64,000 nt of DNA from Tepidiphilus olei (GCF_006980705.1 NZ_SBHO01000009.1:1-64000); one strand, 5' to 3'. Shown: positions 1-11,293, numbered from the stretch's first letter. Made by a program: numbers and translations. The notes: generated by a model from the sequence alone, not told the origin.

Positions 1-558
1 CCCTTCCTGCTGCCGATCGAAGACGTGTTCTCCATCTCCGGTCGTGGCACGGTGGTCACGGGCCGGGTCGAGCGCGGCATCGTCAAGGTGGGCGACGAAG
101 TCGAGATCGTCGGTCTGCGCCCGACGCAGAAGACCACGGTCACGGGCGTGGAGATGTTCCGCAAACTCCTCGATCAAGGGCAAGCGGGCGACAACGTCGG
201 GGTGCTGCTGCGCGGCACCAAGCGCGAAGACGTCGAACGCGGGCAAGTGCTCGCCAAGCCCGGGACGATCACGCCGCACACGCACTTCGAGTGTGAAGTG
301 TACGTGCTCTCCAAGGAAGAAGGCGGGCGTCACACGCCGTTTTTCAGCAACTACCGGCCGCAGTTCTACTTCCGCACCACTGACGTCACCGGTGCCATCA
401 AGCTGCCCGAAGGGGTGGAGATGGTGATGCCCGGTGACAACGTGAAGCTGGAAGTGAAGCTGATCGCCCCGATCGCGATGGAAGAAGGCTTGCGCTTCGC
501 CATCCGTGAAGGCGGCCGTACCGTCGGCGCCGGCGTCGTCACCAAGATCATCGAGTAA
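1..558 (+). CDS. tuf: elongation factor Tu, C-terminal part (5' end outside window)
   Basis: The reading frame is open from base 1 and ends at a TAA at 556-558, so only about the last 185 residues are present, roughly domains II and III of a protein of about 395 residues. EF-Tu carries aminoacyl-tRNA to the ribosomal A site as a GTP complex in the cytosol. The visible sequence begins inside domain II ([16 protein letters not shown]) and closes with the typical [11 protein letters not shown]. The GTP-binding domain is missing only because the window starts late. It is followed by a terminator hairpin and then rpsJ, the usual str-to-S10 junction of proteobacteria. Confidence 0.97.
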   Translation, partial: PFLLPIEDVFSISGRGTVVTGRVERGIVKVGDEVEIVGLRPTQKTTVTGVEMFRKLLDQGQAGDNVGVLLRGTKREDVERGQVLAKPGTITPHTHFECEVYVLSKEEGGRHTPFFSNYRPQFYFRTTDVTGAIKLPEGVEMVMPGDNVKLEVKLIAPIAMEEGLRFAIREGGRTVGAGVVTKIIE

Positions 559-574
559 TCGTTTTGCTGCTCTG

Positions 575-604
575 ACCCGGCGGGACATTCCCCGCCGGGT
601 TTTT
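575..604 (+). terminator. terminator-like hairpin between tuf and rpsJ
   Basis: A nine-base-pair GC stem (CCCGGCGGG at 576-584 with CCCGCCGGG at 591-599, closed by A575-T600) is followed by a run of T. It should end most tuf transcripts. I see no promoter between this hairpin and the rpsJ start at 631, so rpsJ is either transcribed by read-through or the hairpin acts as a partial attenuator. Confidence 0.8.
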
Positions 605-630
605 CTACCTTTCGCTCTTTGGAATGAATC

Positions 631-942
631 ATGAACAATCAGAAGATCCGCATCCGCCTCAAGGCATTCGACTATCGGTTGATCGACCAGTCCGCGCACG
701 AGATCGTCGAGGCGGCCAAGCGCACTGGGGCCGTCGTCCACGGCCCGATTCCTTTGCCGACCAAAATCGAACGCTATAACGTATTGCGCTCGCCGCACGT
801 GAATAAAACCTCGCGTGACCAGTTCGAGATCCGTACCCATCGGCGGCTCATGGACATCGTCGAGCCCACGGACAAGACCGTCGATGCCTTGATGAAGCTC
901 GACCTCCCTGCCGGGGTGGACGTCGACATCAAGCTGATGTAA
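631..942 (+). CDS. rpsJ: 30S ribosomal protein S10
   Basis: This 103-residue protein is full length for S10, a small-subunit protein that also joins NusB in rRNA antitermination. The start ([19 protein letters not shown]) and the internal [18 protein letters not shown] stretch are typical. It is the first gene of the S10 cluster. It lies 73 bases after tuf and 111 bases before rplC; the latter gap carries its own promoter, so rpsJ may be transcribed partly apart from the rest of the operon. Confidence 0.97.
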   Translation: MNNQKIRIRLKAFDYRLIDQSAHEIVEAAKRTGAVVHGPIPLPTKIERYNVLRSPHVNKTSRDQFEIRTHRRLMDIVEPTDKTVDALMKLDLPAGVDVDIKLM

Positions 943-950
943 GCCTTGCC

Positions 951-979
951 TTGCATTAGAGATCGATCCGGCCTATAAT
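951..979 (+). promoter_or_regulatory. sigma-70 promoter before rplC
   Basis: TTGCAT at 951-956 and a perfect TATAAT at 974-979 are separated by 17 bases. The predicted transcript starts near 986 and has a leader of about 70 bases before rplC, with a small stem around ACCC/GGGT at about 990-1005. The promoter overlaps no gene and lies just after the rpsJ stop. This is seen in the sequence; its strength is inferred. Confidence 0.75.
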
Positions 980-1053
980 TGCGCGTTTACCCACTTCGGC
1001 GGGTCTTATTTCGTACACGTCCGGTCAATCGTAACCGGTTCGAGGAGAACAAC

Positions 1054-1692
1054 ATGAGTCTAGGCCTTGTCGCTCGCAAGGTGGGCATGACTCGGATTTT
1101 CACCGACGATGGTCAGTCCATTCCGGTGACCGTGCTCGAAGCCTCCGCCAACCGCGTGACGCAACTCAAAACGCCAGAGACCGATGGCTATGCAGCCGTC
1201 CAGGTCGGTTTTGGCGCGCGAAAGCCTTCGCGCACCACCAAGCCGCTCGCCGGGCATTTCGCCAAGGCGGGCGTCACTGCGGCGCGTGTCTTGCGTGAAT
1301 TCCGCGTCGCCCCCTCCGATCTCGCCTCGTTGCAGCTCGGCCAGGAGCTTTCCGTGACGATGTTCCAGCCGGGACAGAAAGTCGACGTCACCGGTCGCTC
1401 CATCGGTAAGGGGTTCGCCGGCGCGATCAAGCGCCACAACTTCAGCTCCAACCGTGCCTCGCACGGGAACTCGATCACTACGCGCGCGCCCGGCTCCATC
1501 GGTATGGCGCAGGATCCCGGTCGCGTCTTCCCCGGCAAGCGCATGGCGGGGCATTTGGGCGACGAGACCGTCACGGTGCAGAATCTCGAGATCGTGCGCG
1601 TCGATGCCGAGCGCAACCTCCTGCTCGTCAAGGGGGCGGTTCCTGGTGCCAAGGGCGGCGACGTGATCGTGCGCCCGGCGGTCAAAGGCTAA
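1054..1692 (+). CDS. rplC: 50S ribosomal protein L3
   Basis: L3 is an early-assembly large-subunit protein near the peptidyl transferase centre. The ATG at 1054 is chosen because GAGGAG lies at 1042-1047 and the product begins [16 protein letters not shown], the conserved L3 start. An upstream in-frame start at 979 would add 25 unrelated residues and begins inside the promoter -10. The product has 212 residues, the usual length. The [20 protein letters not shown] loop that reaches the ribosome core is intact. It is followed closely by rplD. Confidence 0.97.
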   Translation: MSLGLVARKVGMTRIFTDDGQSIPVTVLEASANRVTQLKTPETDGYAAVQVGFGARKPSRTTKPLAGHFAKAGVTAARVLREFRVAPSDLASLQLGQELSVTMFQPGQKVDVTGRSIGKGFAGAIKRHNFSSNRASHGNSITTRAPGSIGMAQDPGRVFPGKRMAGHLGDETVTVQNLEIVRVDAERNLLLVKGAVPGAKGGDVIVRPAVKG

Positions 1693-1704
1693 GGCGAGGT
1701 GGAT

Positions 1705-2331
1705 ATGGAACTCAAGCTATTGAATGCGCAGGGTCAGCCTGCCGGAACCACTCAGGTCTCCGACGCGCTCTTCGCCCGCCCTTACAACGAAGCGCTGGTG
1801 CATCAGGTCGTCGTCGCTTATCAGGCCAATGCCCGTCAAGGTACGCGCGCTCAGAAAGATCGTTCCCAGGTGCATCACTCCACCCGTAAGCCCTGGCGGC
1901 AGAAGGGGACGGGGCGTGCGCGCGCAGGGATGACTTCCAGCCCCCTGTGGCGGCATGGCGGAAAGATTTTCCCCAGTTCGCCGGACGAGAATTTCAAGCA
2001 GAAGGTCAACCGTAAGATGTACCGCGCGGCAATGGCCACCATCCTGTCGCAGCTCGCCCGCGAAGAGCGCCTGGCGGTGATCGACGATTTCCGCGTCGAT
2101 GCGCCCAAGACCAAACTCGTGGCACAAAAGCTCAAGGAAATGGGGCTTGCGGGGACGCGCGTGCTGCTGATCACCGACGAGCTCGATGAGAATCTGCTGC
2201 TCGGCAGCCGCAACCTCAAAGATGCGCTGGTGCTGGCGGCGCACGAGACCGATCCGGTGGCTTTGGTGCACTTCCCGAAAGTGCTCCTCACCAAGGGCGC
2301 CGTGGCCAAATTCGAGGAGATGTGGCAATGA
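1705..2331 (+). CDS. rplD: 50S ribosomal protein L4
   Basis: L4 binds 23S rRNA domain I and lines the exit tunnel; in enterobacteria it also represses the S10 operon. The product has 208 residues. The basic loop ([21 protein letters not shown]) that reaches into the tunnel is present at roughly residues 58-78. The ATG at 1705 is preferred over an in-frame GTG at 1699 because the purine-rich AAGGCGAGG lies at 1691-1699. The stop codon overlaps the rplW start (ATGA at 2328-2331), suggesting translational coupling. Confidence 0.96.
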   Translation: MELKLLNAQGQPAGTTQVSDALFARPYNEALVHQVVVAYQANARQGTRAQKDRSQVHHSTRKPWRQKGTGRARAGMTSSPLWRHGGKIFPSSPDENFKQKVNRKMYRAAMATILSQLAREERLAVIDDFRVDAPKTKLVAQKLKEMGLAGTRVLLITDELDENLLLGSRNLKDALVLAAHETDPVALVHFPKVLLTKGAVAKFEEMWQ

Positions 2332-2630
2332 CGATCAGCGAAGAACGCCTCTATCAGGTTCTGCTCGGCCCGCAGATTTCGGAAAAAGCCACGATGCTCG
2401 GGGAGCGTCTCAATCAAGTGGTATTCCGCGTCGCGCGCGATGCCACCAAGCCCGAAATCAAGGCCGCCGTCGAGAAGCTCTTCGAGGTCGAAGTCGAGGG
2501 CGTGCGGGTGCTCAACGTCAAAGGCAAGGAGAAACGGACGGGGCGAATCACGGGCCGCCGTGCCGGTTGGAAGAAAGCCTTCGTCTCGCTCAAGCCGGGC
2601 CAAGAGCTCAGCTTCATGGCCGGGGAGTAA
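2328..2630 (+). CDS. rplW: 50S ribosomal protein L23
   Basis: L23 sits at the tunnel exit and docks SRP and trigger factor. The product has 100 residues and begins [20 protein letters not shown], the conserved opening. The ATG at 2328 overlaps the rplD stop by one base, giving the ATGA coupling common in this operon; a GTG two codons upstream is in frame but less likely. The basic extended loop around [19 protein letters not shown] is present. Confidence 0.96.
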   Translation: MTISEERLYQVLLGPQISEKATMLGERLNQVVFRVARDATKPEIKAAVEKLFEVEVEGVRVLNVKGKEKRTGRITGRRAGWKKAFVSLKPGQELSFMAGE

Positions 2631-2636
2631 ACCATC

Positions 2637-3464
2637 ATGGCAGTGATCAAGATGAAACCGACTTCGCCCGGCCGTCGTGCCATGGTGCGGGTCGTCAACA
2701 AGGAACTCTACAAGGGTCGGCCGTATCCTTCACTCGTCGAGGCGATGACGCGTCTCGCGGGTCGCAACAACGCCGGACGCATCACTACCCGGCACAAGGG
2801 CGGCGGGCACAAGAAGCACTATCGCATCGTCGACTTTCGGCGTAACAAGGACAACATCCCGGCCAGGGTCGAGCGGATCGAGTACGATCCCAACCGCTCG
2901 GCGCACATCGCACTGCTGTGCTACGCCGACGGGGAGCGCCGTTACATCCTCGCGCCAAAAGGGCTGACGGTCGGCCAGACCATCATGAGCGGTCCGCAAG
3001 CGCCGATCAAGCCCGGCAATGCGCTGCCGATCCGTGCCATCCCGGTGGGAACGACGCTGCACAACGTCGAGCTCGTGCCGGGCAAGGGCGGGCAGCTCGC
3101 TCGCGCTGCAGGAACTTCGGTCCAGCTCGTCGCGCGTGAAGGTGCCTATGCCCAGGTGCGTCTGCGCTCGGGCGAAGTGCGCAAGGTGCACGTCGAATGT
3201 CGCGCCACTATCGGGGAAGTGGGCAATGGTGAGCATTCCCTGGAAAAACTCGGCAAGGCGGGGGCTTCCCGCTGGCGTGGCGTTCGTCCTACCGTACGCG
3301 GTGTGGCGATGAACCCGATCGACCACCCGCATGGTGGTGGTGAAGGGCGCACGGGCGAGGGCGGCGTGCCGCGCAGCCCATGGGGTCAGCCGACGAAAGG
3401 GTATCGCACTCGCCGCAACAAGCGCACGGACAACATGATCGTCCAGCGTCGGCACAAGCGTTAA
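2637..3464 (+). CDS. rplB: 50S ribosomal protein L2
   Basis: L2 is one of the most conserved ribosomal proteins and is needed for subunit joining and peptidyl transfer. The 275-residue product is full length. The signature [17 protein letters not shown] lies near residue 225, including the conserved histidine close to the peptidyl transferase centre, and the basic tail ([17 protein letters not shown]) is complete. It starts 6 bases after rplW and ends 10 bases before rpsS. Confidence 0.97.
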   Translation: MAVIKMKPTSPGRRAMVRVVNKELYKGRPYPSLVEAMTRLAGRNNAGRITTRHKGGGHKKHYRIVDFRRNKDNIPARVERIEYDPNRSAHIALLCYADGERRYILAPKGLTVGQTIMSGPQAPIKPGNALPIRAIPVGTTLHNVELVPGKGGQLARAAGTSVQLVAREGAYAQVRLRSGEVRKVHVECRATIGEVGNGEHSLEKLGKAGASRWRGVRPTVRGVAMNPIDHPHGGGEGRTGEGGVPRSPWGQPTKGYRTRRNKRTDNMIVQRRHKR

Positions 3465-3474
3465 GGGGTAAGTC

Positions 3475-3750
3475 ATGGCACGTTCCGTCAAAAAAGGGCC
3501 GTTCGTCGATGCCCATCTGCTCAAGAAGGTCGAGCAAAGCCGCGCGACCAACGACAAGCGTCCGATCAAGACCTGGTCTCGCCGCTCCACGATCCTGCCC
3601 GAATTCATCGGGTTGACGTTCGCGGTGCACAATGGCCGGCAGCACGTCCCGGTATTCGTTACCGAGGCCATGGTTGGACACAAACTCGGCGAATTCTCCT
3701 TCACCCGCACCTTCAAAGGGCACGCCGCGGGCAAGAAGTCTAAACGCTAA
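3475..3750 (+). CDS. rpsS: 30S ribosomal protein S19
   Basis: S19 is a head protein of the small subunit that pairs with S13 and contacts A-site tRNA. The 91-residue product starts [19 protein letters not shown] and ends with the usual basic tail HAAGKKSKR. It is preceded by a GGGG-containing ribosome binding site and followed 18 bases later by rplV, in the standard order rplB-rpsS-rplV. Confidence 0.97.
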   Translation: MARSVKKGPFVDAHLLKKVEQSRATNDKRPIKTWSRRSTILPEFIGLTFAVHNGRQHVPVFVTEAMVGHKLGEFSFTRTFKGHAAGKKSKR

Positions 3751-3768
3751 AGGTCGAGGAAACGAGAT

Positions 3769-4098
3769 ATGGAAACCAAGGCTATCGTGCGCGGCGTGCG
3801 CCTTTCTCCCCAGAAAGGTCGTCTCGTCGCCGATCTCATCCGCGGCAAACCGGTGGCGCAGGCGCTCGACATCCTCGCCTTCTGTCCGCAAAAAGGCGCG
3901 CATTTGATTCGTAAAGCGCTGCTTTCGGCCATCGCCAATGCGGAACACAACGACGGTGCCGACGTCGATGAACTCAAGGTCAAACGCATCATGGTCGAGA
4001 AGGGCGTGGTGCTCAAGCGCTTCCGGGCGCGGGCCAAAGGGCGTGGGGCGAAGATCCTCAAGCCTACGTCGCACATCATCGTCGCGGTCGGAGAATAA
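3769..4098 (+). CDS. rplV: 50S ribosomal protein L22
   Basis: L22 lines the exit tunnel opposite L4; its long hairpin is the site of macrolide resistance mutations. The 109-residue product carries the conserved [18 protein letters not shown] near the N-terminus and [19 protein letters not shown] in the hairpin near the C-terminus. GAGGAAACGAG upstream of 3769 serves as ribosome binding site. It ends 9 bases before rpsC. Confidence 0.97.
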   Translation: METKAIVRGVRLSPQKGRLVADLIRGKPVAQALDILAFCPQKGAHLIRKALLSAIANAEHNDGADVDELKVKRIMVEKGVVLKRFRARAKGRGAKILKPTSHIIVAVGE

Positions 4099-4107
4099 GG
4101 AGCGAAC

Positions 4108-4893
4108 ATGGGACAGAAAATCCATCCGACCGGCTTTCGCCTCGTCGTCACGCGTGACTGGTCCTCGCGCTGGTTTGCCTCGAGCAAGGACTTCCCGCGC
4201 CTGCTGCAGCAAGACGCCCAGGTTCGTGGGTACTTGAAGAACAAGCTCAAGCATGCGGCCGTCAGTCGTATCGTGATCGAACGCCCGGCCAAGAGTGCAA
4301 AGATCACGATCCACTCGGGGCGTCCCGGTGTGGTCATCGGGAAGAAAGGTGAGGACATCGAGCTTCTCAGAGCGGATCTGAACCGTCGCATGGGCGTGCC
4401 GGTGCACCTCACGATCGAGGAAATCCGCAAACCCGAGCTCGATGCGCAGCTCATCGCCGAATCGGTCGCGACCCAGCTCGAGAAACGCATCCAGTTCCGT
4501 CGCGCCATGAAACGTGCGATGCAAAACGCGATGCGGCTCGGGGCGAAAGGGATCAAGATCATGACCTCCGGCCGTCTGGGCGGGGCCGAGATCGCACGCT
4601 CCGAATGGTACCGTGAGGGTCGGGTTCCCCTGCAAACCCTGCGCGCCGACATCGATTATGGTTTTGCCGAGGCACAGACCACCTACGGGATCATCGGCGT
4701 CAAGGTCTGGCTCTACAAGGGCGACATCCTGGCGCGTAATCAGGCACCGCAGGAGCCTGTCGAGCGGGAAGCTCGGCGTCCCGCGCGGGGTCGTCGTGAC
4801 GAAGGGGAAGGCGCGCGTCGCGGTCGTCGCACCCGCGCCGCCAAAGCGAACGTAACTTCGGGAGTGGGCGATGCTGCAGCCGAAACGAACTAA
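4108..4893 (+). CDS. rpsC: 30S ribosomal protein S3
   Basis: S3 lies at the mRNA entry channel with helicase-like activity. The product has 261 residues, somewhat longer than the 233 of E. coli. The KH domain GXXG-like loop (GKKGEDIE) is at about residues 72-79. The extra length is a basic, low-complexity tail after about residue 215 ([20 protein letters not shown]), a feature common in betaproteobacteria. The end overlaps the rplP start by 23 bases. Confidence 0.96.
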   Translation: MGQKIHPTGFRLVVTRDWSSRWFASSKDFPRLLQQDAQVRGYLKNKLKHAAVSRIVIERPAKSAKITIHSGRPGVVIGKKGEDIELLRADLNRRMGVPVHLTIEEIRKPELDAQLIAESVATQLEKRIQFRRAMKRAMQNAMRLGAKGIKIMTSGRLGGAEIARSEWYREGRVPLQTLRADIDYGFAEAQTTYGIIGVKVWLYKGDILARNQAPQEPVEREARRPARGRRDEGEGARRGRRTRAAKANVTSGVGDAAAETN

Positions 4894-5290
4894 ATTCCGC
4901 AAGGTCCAGAAGGGCCGCAACAAGGGACTGGCAACGCGCGGGACCTCCGTTTCCTTCGGCGAGTTCGGTCTCAAGGCGATCGGCCGCGGACGGCTCACGG
5001 CTCGCCAAATCGAAGCAGCGCGGCGCGCCATGACCCGTCACATCAAGCGCGGCGGGCGGATCTGGATCCGAGTGTTTCCCGATAAACCCATCTCCCGGAA
5101 ACCTGCCGAGGTCCGTATGGGAAGCGGGAAAGGAAACCCTGAATACTGGGTCGCCGAAATCCAGCCGGGCAAAGTCTTGTATGAGATGGACGGTGTGAGC
5201 GAAGCGCTGGCCCGTGAGGCGTTCGAACTCGCCGCCGCGAAGCTGCCGTTCAAGACCGTCTTCGTCACCCGCAAGTTGGGAGCGGCATGA
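4871..5290 (+). CDS. rplP: 50S ribosomal protein L16
   Basis: L16 organises the A-site side of the large subunit. The 139-residue product begins [19 protein letters not shown], which fixes the ATG at 4871 inside the 3' end of rpsC. The conserved [19 protein letters not shown] segment sits near residue 80. The stop codon TGA at 5288-5290 overlaps the start of rpmC. Confidence 0.97.
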   Translation: MLQPKRTKFRKVQKGRNKGLATRGTSVSFGEFGLKAIGRGRLTARQIEAARRAMTRHIKRGGRIWIRVFPDKPISRKPAEVRMGSGKGNPEYWVAEIQPGKVLYEMDGVSEALAREAFELAAAKLPFKTVFVTRKLGAA

Positions 5291-5484
5291 TGAAAGCAAA
5301 AGACATGCGTGAAAAGAGCGTCGACGAGCTCGAGAAAGAATTGCTCGAGTTGCGCAAGGCGCAATTCTCGCTTCGTATGCAACAAGCGACGCAGCAACTG
5401 ACCAATACCGCGGCGATGCGTGCTACCCGGCGCGATATCGCGCGGATCAAGACCCTCCTGCGGGAAAAAGGGGTGCGTAAATGA
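5287..5484 (+). CDS. rpmC: 50S ribosomal protein L29
   Basis: L29 is a small two-helix protein next to L23 at the tunnel exit. The 65-residue product contains the typical [20 protein letters not shown] and [10 protein letters not shown] helices. Two adjacent ATG codons (5287 and 5290) are possible; the first forms an ATGA overlap with rplP and sits at the better distance from GGGAG. Its own stop overlaps the rpsQ start in the same way. Confidence 0.95.
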   Translation: MMKAKDMREKSVDELEKELLELRKAQFSLRMQQATQQLTNTAAMRATRRDIARIKTLLREKGVRK

Positions 5485-5753
5485 CCGAAGAAATGCAAAA
5501 CAAGACCCGGCAGCGCATGGTTGGACGCGTCGTGAGTACCGCTCGGGCCAAGACGGTCGCCATATTGGTCGAACGTCGAGTGGCGCATCCCCTCTATGGG
5601 AAGATCGTCACCAAATCGCGCAAATTCCATGCGCACTGCGAAGATCCGGAAGTGGCGCTCAACGATGTCGTCGAGATCGAAGAGTGCCGTCCGATTTCCA
5701 AGACAAAAACCTGGAAGGTCGTCCGGCTCGTGTCCAAGGCACGTCTTGCCTGA
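5481..5753 (+). CDS. rpsQ: 30S ribosomal protein S17
   Basis: S17 is an OB-fold protein that binds helix 11 of 16S rRNA. The 90-residue product contains the conserved [19 protein letters not shown] opening and the [10 protein letters not shown] and [15 protein letters not shown] motifs. The ATG at 5481 overlaps the rpmC stop. It is the last gene of the S10-type block; a promoter follows before rplN. Confidence 0.97.
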   Translation: MTEEMQNKTRQRMVGRVVSTARAKTVAILVERRVAHPLYGKIVTKSRKFHAHCEDPEVALNDVVEIEECRPISKTKTWKVVRLVSKARLA

Positions 5754-5760
5754 TTCGCCC

Positions 5761-5789
5761 TTGCAATTTTCTGCCGCATCGGTTATAGT
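5761..5789 (+). promoter_or_regulatory. sigma-70 promoter for the spc block (rplN onward)
   Basis: TTGCAA at 5761-5766 and TATAGT at 5784-5789 are spaced by exactly 17 bases, directly after the rpsQ stop. The predicted start is near 5796. A six-pair hairpin (GCCCCG 5801-5806 with CGGGGC 5815-5820) lies at the beginning of the leader. The leader of about 115 bases before rplN could host regulation, but no ligand is identified. Confidence 0.78.
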
Positions 5790-5912
5790 GCTGGACTCTT
5801 GCCCCGTCGCAAGGCGGGGCGCTTCGTTTTCCTTCGTCGCCTGAGCCGTTTGCGCGCCGAAGGTGTTTGAGTCCAAAACTGTCCGCTCTAGCGGTATAAG
5901 TTGGAGATTTTC

Positions 5913-6281
5913 ATGATCCAGATGCAGACCCTCTTGCAGGTCGCCGACAACAGCGGCGCGCGCAAGGTCATGTGTATCAAAGTGCTTGGGGGCTCCAAGC
6001 GCCGCTATGCCAACGTCGGTGACATCATCAAGGTGTCGGTCAAGGAAGCGGCCCCGCGCGGGCGCGTCAAGAAAGGCGACGTCTATAACGCCGTCGTCGT
6101 TCGCACCGCCAAAGGGGTGCGCCGTCCCGACGGTTCGCTCATCAAATTCGATGGCAACGCCGCCGTGCTGCTCAACAACAAGCTCGAGCCGATCGGTACG
6201 CGTATTTTTGGCCCTGTTACGCGTGAATTGCGTACCGAGCGATTCATGAAGATCGTCTCGCTCGCCCCCGAAGTCATCTGA
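5913..6281 (+). CDS. rplN: 50S ribosomal protein L14
   Basis: L14 contacts the small subunit at bridge B8. With the ATG at 5913 the product is 122 residues, exactly the usual length, and begins [24 protein letters not shown] at 5903-5906 is the ribosome binding site. A start at 5901 would lie over that site and is rejected. It is the first gene of the spc block and is followed 9 bases later by rplX. Confidence 0.97.
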   Translation: MIQMQTLLQVADNSGARKVMCIKVLGGSKRRYANVGDIIKVSVKEAAPRGRVKKGDVYNAVVVRTAKGVRRPDGSLIKFDGNAAVLLNNKLEPIGTRIFGPVTRELRTERFMKIVSLAPEVI

Positions 6282-6290
6282 GGTGTCGCA

Positions 6291-6608
6291 ATGAAGAAGA
6301 TCCGTAAGGGCGATCAGGTGATCGTGATCGCCGGCAAAGACAAAGGGCGCCGGGGGGTAGTGACGCGCCGCGTCAGCGACGAAAAAGTCATCGTCGAGGG
6401 GATCAACCGCGTCAAGAAACACGTGCGCCCCAATCCCTTGCGCGGAATCGCAGGTGGGATCATCGAAAAAGAGATGCCTATCCACATCTCCAACGTCGCG
6501 CTATTCAATCCGCAGACCCAGAAAGCCGACCGGGTCGGGATTCGGGTGCTCGAAGATGGCCGTAAAGTGCGCTTCTTCAAGAGCACCGGCGAAGTGGTGG
6601 ACGTCTAA
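6291..6608 (+). CDS. rplX: 50S ribosomal protein L24
   Basis: L24 initiates 50S assembly and borders the exit tunnel. The 105-residue product begins [20 protein letters not shown], containing the KOW motif, followed by [17 protein letters not shown]. The length is normal. It sits 9 bases after rplN and 9 bases before rplE, in the standard spc order. Confidence 0.97.
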   Translation: MKKIRKGDQVIVIAGKDKGRRGVVTRRVSDEKVIVEGINRVKKHVRPNPLRGIAGGIIEKEMPIHISNVALFNPQTQKADRVGIRVLEDGRKVRFFKSTGEVVDV

Positions 6609-6617
6609 GGAGCGAAC

Positions 6618-7157
6618 ATGGCCCGGTTGCTACAACAGTACAAAGAAAAGGTCGTGCCCGAACTCGTCAGTAAGTTCGGCTACAAGTCGATCATGGAAGT
6701 GCCGCGCATCACCAAGATCACGCTCAACATGGGCGTAGGTGAGGCCGTGGCCGACAAGAAAGTCCTGGAGAATGCCGTCAAAGATCTGGCGGCGATTTCG
6801 GGGCAAAAGCCCGTGATCACCAAGGCGCGCAAATCGATCGCCGGTTTCAAGATCCGCGAGGGATACCCGATCGGATGCAAGGTGACGCTGCGCGGCGCTC
6901 GGGCATACGAATTCCTCGATCGGCTCATTTCGATCGCTCTGCCCCGCGTGCGGGATTTCCGCGGCGTTGGCGGCAAGGGGTTCGATGGTCGTGGCAACTT
7001 CAACTTGGGTGTGCGTGAGCAGATCATCTTTCCGGAGATCGAGTACGACAAGGTCGATGCGCTGCGCGGCATGAACATCACCATCACGACCACGGCGAAA
7101 ACCGATGAAGAGGCCAAGGCGCTGCTGGCCGCGTTCAAGTTTCCCTTCCGGAATTGA
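6618..7157 (+). CDS. rplE: 50S ribosomal protein L5
   Basis: L5 binds 5S rRNA and contacts P-site tRNA. The 179-residue product has the standard length and contains the [16 protein letters not shown] segment near residue 35 and the conserved [12 protein letters not shown] and [15 protein letters not shown] stretches. AAGGAG before 6618 is the ribosome binding site. It is followed 7 bases later by rpsN. Confidence 0.97.
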   Translation: MARLLQQYKEKVVPELVSKFGYKSIMEVPRITKITLNMGVGEAVADKKVLENAVKDLAAISGQKPVITKARKSIAGFKIREGYPIGCKVTLRGARAYEFLDRLISIALPRVRDFRGVGGKGFDGRGNFNLGVREQIIFPEIEYDKVDALRGMNITITTTAKTDEEAKALLAAFKFPFRN

Positions 7158-7164
7158 GGCTGAC

Positions 7165-7470
7165 ATGGCAAAGAAATCGATGATCAATCGCGAGGAAAAA
7201 CGTCGCAAGCTGGTGGCCAAGTACGCAGCCAAGCGCGACGCTCTGCTCGCCAAAATACGGGACATGAGTCTGTCCGAAGAAGAGCGCATGCAGGCGCGCC
7301 TCGAGCTGCAGCAACTGCCGCGCAACGCCAGCCCCACTCGGTTGCGGAATCGTTGCGCGATCACTGGCCGTCCGCGCGGAACTTTCCGTAAATTCGGTCT
7401 GAGCCGAAACAAGTTGCGTGAAATGGCTTTCCGCGGCGAAGTCCCCGGCATGACCAAGGCGAGCTGGTAA
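7165..7470 (+). CDS. rpsN: 30S ribosomal protein S14, zinc-free long form
   Basis: S14 is a late-assembly head protein of the 30S subunit. The ATG at 7165 gives 101 residues starting [17 protein letters not shown]. This is the long form that lacks the four zinc cysteines: only one cysteine is visible, in [14 protein letters not shown]. An upstream start at 7105 would overlap rplE and is rejected. It lies 7 bases after rplE and 12 bases before rpsH. Confidence 0.96.
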   Translation: MAKKSMINREEKRRKLVAKYAAKRDALLAKIRDMSLSEEERMQARLELQQLPRNASPTRLRNRCAITGRPRGTFRKFGLSRNKLREMAFRGEVPGMTKASW

Positions 7471-7482
7471 GGGAGTCCGAAG

Positions 7483-7878
7483 ATGAGCATGTCTGATCCG
7501 ATCGCCGATATGTTGACGCGCATTCGCAATGCGCAAAAGGCGGAAAAGCCTACCGTCGAGGTTCCTGGCTCCAAGCTCAAGTCCGCGATCGCTCGCGTAT
7601 TGCACGAAGAGGGCTACATCGATGGGTTCGAGGTGCGGCAGGATGGGCCGAAATCGACCCTGGTATTGAAGCTCAAGTACTACGCTGGTCGTCCCGTGAT
7701 CGAGCGCATCGAGCGGGTGTCGCGTCCTGGTTTGCGCATCTACCGTTCCGTCGCCGACTTGCCCAAGGTTATGAACGGTCTGGGAGTGGCCATCGTGTCT
7801 ACGCCCAAGGGGGTGATGACCGATCGTGCCGCTCGCAAGGCGCAAGTCGGTGGCGAAGTGCTCTGTTACGTCGCCTGA
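7483..7878 (+). CDS. rpsH: 30S ribosomal protein S8
   Basis: S8 binds the central domain of 16S rRNA; in E. coli it represses the spc operon. The 131-residue product begins [18 protein letters not shown], the form usual in betaproteobacteria, and ends with the conserved [20 protein letters not shown] region. GGGAG before 7483 is the ribosome binding site. Confidence 0.97.
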   Translation: MSMSDPIADMLTRIRNAQKAEKPTVEVPGSKLKSAIARVLHEEGYIDGFEVRQDGPKSTLVLKLKYYAGRPVIERIERVSRPGLRIYRSVADLPKVMNGLGVAIVSTPKGVMTDRAARKAQVGGEVLCYVA

Positions 7879-7889
7879 GGGAGATCGAG

Positions 7890-8423
7890 ATGTCGAGAAT
7901 CGCAAAACAACCGATCGAGGTTCCGGGTGGCGTCGACGTCACGATCGACGGCAGCCGTGTCGCGGTCAAAGGTCCGCTCGGCGCGCTCGAGTTCTCGTTC
8001 AATCCCGCCGTGCGCATCGTCCGGGAGGGTAACGTGCTGCGCTGCCAGGGCGACGAGAAGATTCCCGGCAGCGTTGCTCAAGCCGGTACTGCGCGGGCCA
8101 TCCTCGCCAACATGGTGCATGGGGTCGCGAAAGGGTTCGAGCGGCGCCTTACTTTGGTCGGGGTGGGTTACCGCGCACAGCTGCAGGGTAACAAGCTGAA
8201 TCTCTCGCTGGGCTACTCGCACCCGATCGAGCACGAGCTTCCTGCGGGTATCAAGGCCGAAGTACCTCAACCGACCGAGATCGTGCTCAAAGGGGCCGAC
8301 AAGCAACAACTCGGCCAGCAAGCCGCCAAGATCCGCGGTTACCGTCCGCCGGAGCCTTACAAGGGCAAGGGTGTACGCTATGCGGATGAAATCGTGGTCT
8401 TGAAAGAGACCAAGAAGAAATAA
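7890..8423 (+). CDS. rplF: 50S ribosomal protein L6
   Basis: L6 lies near the factor-binding centre of the 50S subunit. The 177-residue product contains two tandem L6 folds; the conserved [20 protein letters not shown] and GKGVRYADE near the C-terminus mark the family. It begins [24 protein letters not shown] upstream of 7890 is the ribosome binding site, and rplR follows 12 bases later. Confidence 0.97.
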   Translation: MSRIAKQPIEVPGGVDVTIDGSRVAVKGPLGALEFSFNPAVRIVREGNVLRCQGDEKIPGSVAQAGTARAILANMVHGVAKGFERRLTLVGVGYRAQLQGNKLNLSLGYSHPIEHELPAGIKAEVPQPTEIVLKGADKQQLGQQAAKIRGYRPPEPYKGKGVRYADEIVVLKETKKK

Positions 8424-8435
8424 GGGCATTCGATC

Positions 8436-8789
8436 ATGAACAAGAAACTTGCACGTCTGCGCCGTGCCCGCAAAACCCGGGCGAAGATCGCGCAGCTGAA
8501 AGTGCCGAGCCTCACGGTTTACCGTTCCAACTCGCACGTCTACGCGCAGATCATCTCCCCGTGCCGTTCACGCGTGCTCGCTGCCGCGTCTACGCTCGAC
8601 AAGGAGCTGCGCGACAAGGTGAGCAACGGGGGTAACAAGGCCGCTGCGGCGCTCGTGGGTCGTGCCATCGCCGAGAAAGCCAAGGCGATCGGCATCGAGA
8701 CGGTCGCGTTCGACCGCTCGGGATATCTCTATCATGGTCGCGTGCAAGCCTTGGCTGAGGCCGCGCGCGAAGCCGGGCTCAAATTCTGA
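8436..8789 (+). CDS. rplR: 50S ribosomal protein L18
   Basis: L18 binds 5S rRNA together with L5. The 117-residue product has the usual size, with the basic N-terminus ([15 protein letters not shown]) and the conserved [20 protein letters not shown] near the C-terminus. It sits 12 bases after rplF and 13 bases before rpsE. Confidence 0.97.
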   Translation: MNKKLARLRRARKTRAKIAQLKVPSLTVYRSNSHVYAQIISPCRSRVLAAASTLDKELRDKVSNGGNKAAAALVGRAIAEKAKAIGIETVAFDRSGYLYHGRVQALAEAAREAGLKF

Positions 8790-8802
8790 TACGGGAAAAG
8801 CG

Positions 8803-9327
8803 ATGGCCAGGAATCAGCAAGACAAGCGCCGACCTGCGGAAGAGCGGCAGGACGAGCTCAATGAAAAGATGGTGTCGATCAACCGCGTCAGCAAGACCGT
8901 CAAGGGTGGGCGCATCCTGAGCTTTGCGGCGCTGACGGTCGTCGGCGACGGTGACGGTGGCATCGGCATGGGTAAGGGTAAGGCCCGTGAGGTACCGGTC
9001 GCGGTGCAAAAGGCCATGCAGTCGGCCCGTCGTGACATGGTCAAGGTGCCTTTGAAAAACGGCACCATCCAGCATACCGTGATCGCCAAGCACGGTGCTT
9101 CCACGGTGATGATGAAGTCGGCTCCTCCGGGTACCGGAATCATCGCCGGCGGTGCCATGCGCGCGGTGTTCGAGGTGATGGGCGTCAAGGACGTCATCTG
9201 CAAGATCATCGGCTCGACCAACCCGTACAACGTGGTGCGCGCCACGATCAAGGGATTGACGGCCACACGCCGTCCTTCCGAGCTTGCCGCCAAGCGCGGC
9301 AAGTCCATCGAAGAGATCACGGAGTGA
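8803..9327 (+). CDS. rpsE: 30S ribosomal protein S5
   Basis: S5 shapes decoding fidelity at the mRNA entry side. The ATG at 8803 gives 174 residues starting [20 protein letters not shown]; a longer frame reaching back into rplR is an artefact. The dsRNA-binding-like N domain contains [20 protein letters not shown], and the C domain contains [17 protein letters not shown]. The gene is followed 3 bases later by rpmD. Confidence 0.97.
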   Translation: MARNQQDKRRPAEERQDELNEKMVSINRVSKTVKGGRILSFAALTVVGDGDGGIGMGKGKAREVPVAVQKAMQSARRDMVKVPLKNGTIQHTVIAKHGASTVMMKSAPPGTGIIAGGAMRAVFEVMGVKDVICKIIGSTNPYNVVRATIKGLTATRRPSELAAKRGKSIEEITE

Positions 9328-9330
9328 GCC

Positions 9331-9513
9331 ATGGCGAAAGACAAAGTCAAGGTGACGCTGATCAAGTCTTTGATCGGCACGCGTAAGGATCATCGTGCCA
9401 CCGTGCGTGGGCTCGGCTTGCGTCGGCTCAACCACACGGTCGAGCTCGCCGACACCCCTCAGGTGCGTGGCATGATCGCCAAGGTGTCTTATCTCCTGAA
9501 GGTCGAGGGCTGA
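9331..9513 (+). CDS. rpmD: 50S ribosomal protein L30
   Basis: L30 is a small large-subunit protein. The 60-residue product begins [20 protein letters not shown] and contains the typical [17 protein letters not shown]. It starts 3 bases after the rpsE stop and ends 3 bases before rplO, so the three genes are probably translationally coupled. Confidence 0.97.
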   Translation: MAKDKVKVTLIKSLIGTRKDHRATVRGLGLRRLNHTVELADTPQVRGMIAKVSYLLKVEG

Positions 9514-9516
9514 CAA

Positions 9517-9954
9517 ATGCAACTCAACACCATCAAACCGGCCGATGGGGCCAAGAAAGCCAAGAAGCGGGTCGGCCGCGGCATCGGTTCCGGTCTGGGC
9601 AAGACCTGCGGCCGGGGGCACAAGGGCCAGAAATCTCGCTCCGGAGGTTTTCACAAAGTCGGTTTCGAAGGCGGTCAGATGCCGCTTCAACGCCGTCTGC
9701 CCAAGCGTGGATTCGTCTCGCCTACGGCCAATGACGTGGCCGAGGTGCGCCTCTCCGACCTCGAGCAAATCCCGGTCGAGGAGATCGATCTGCTCGTGCT
9801 CAAGCAAGCGGGGGTCGTTCCGAGAACCGCCAAAGCGGCAAAGGTCATCCTTGCGGGTACCCTTTCGCGCAAGCTCATCCTGCGGGGAATCGCGGCCACC
9901 AAGGGGGCCAAGAGCGCCATCGAGGCGGCCGGCGGCACCCTCGTCGAATCCTGA
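9517..9954 (+). CDS. rplO: 50S ribosomal protein L15
   Basis: L15 is a late-assembly 50S protein. The 145-residue product begins [20 protein letters not shown] and carries the conserved glycine-rich basic segment [20 protein letters not shown] at about residues 20-40, followed by [18 protein letters not shown]. It precedes secY by 13 bases, the standard arrangement. Confidence 0.97.
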   Translation: MQLNTIKPADGAKKAKKRVGRGIGSGLGKTCGRGHKGQKSRSGGFHKVGFEGGQMPLQRRLPKRGFVSPTANDVAEVRLSDLEQIPVEEIDLLVLKQAGVVPRTAKAAKVILAGTLSRKLILRGIAATKGAKSAIEAAGGTLVES

Positions 9955-9967
9955 GTAGGGAAACGTC

Positions 9968-11290
<1,323 letters not shown>

Positions 11291-11293
11291 GGC

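Noticed and set aside
3289..5031. 580-codon open frame on the minus strand across rplB-rplP
   Set aside because: It runs antisense to eight well-established ribosomal protein genes. High GC content removes stop codons in the antisense frame; the protein is unlike any family.
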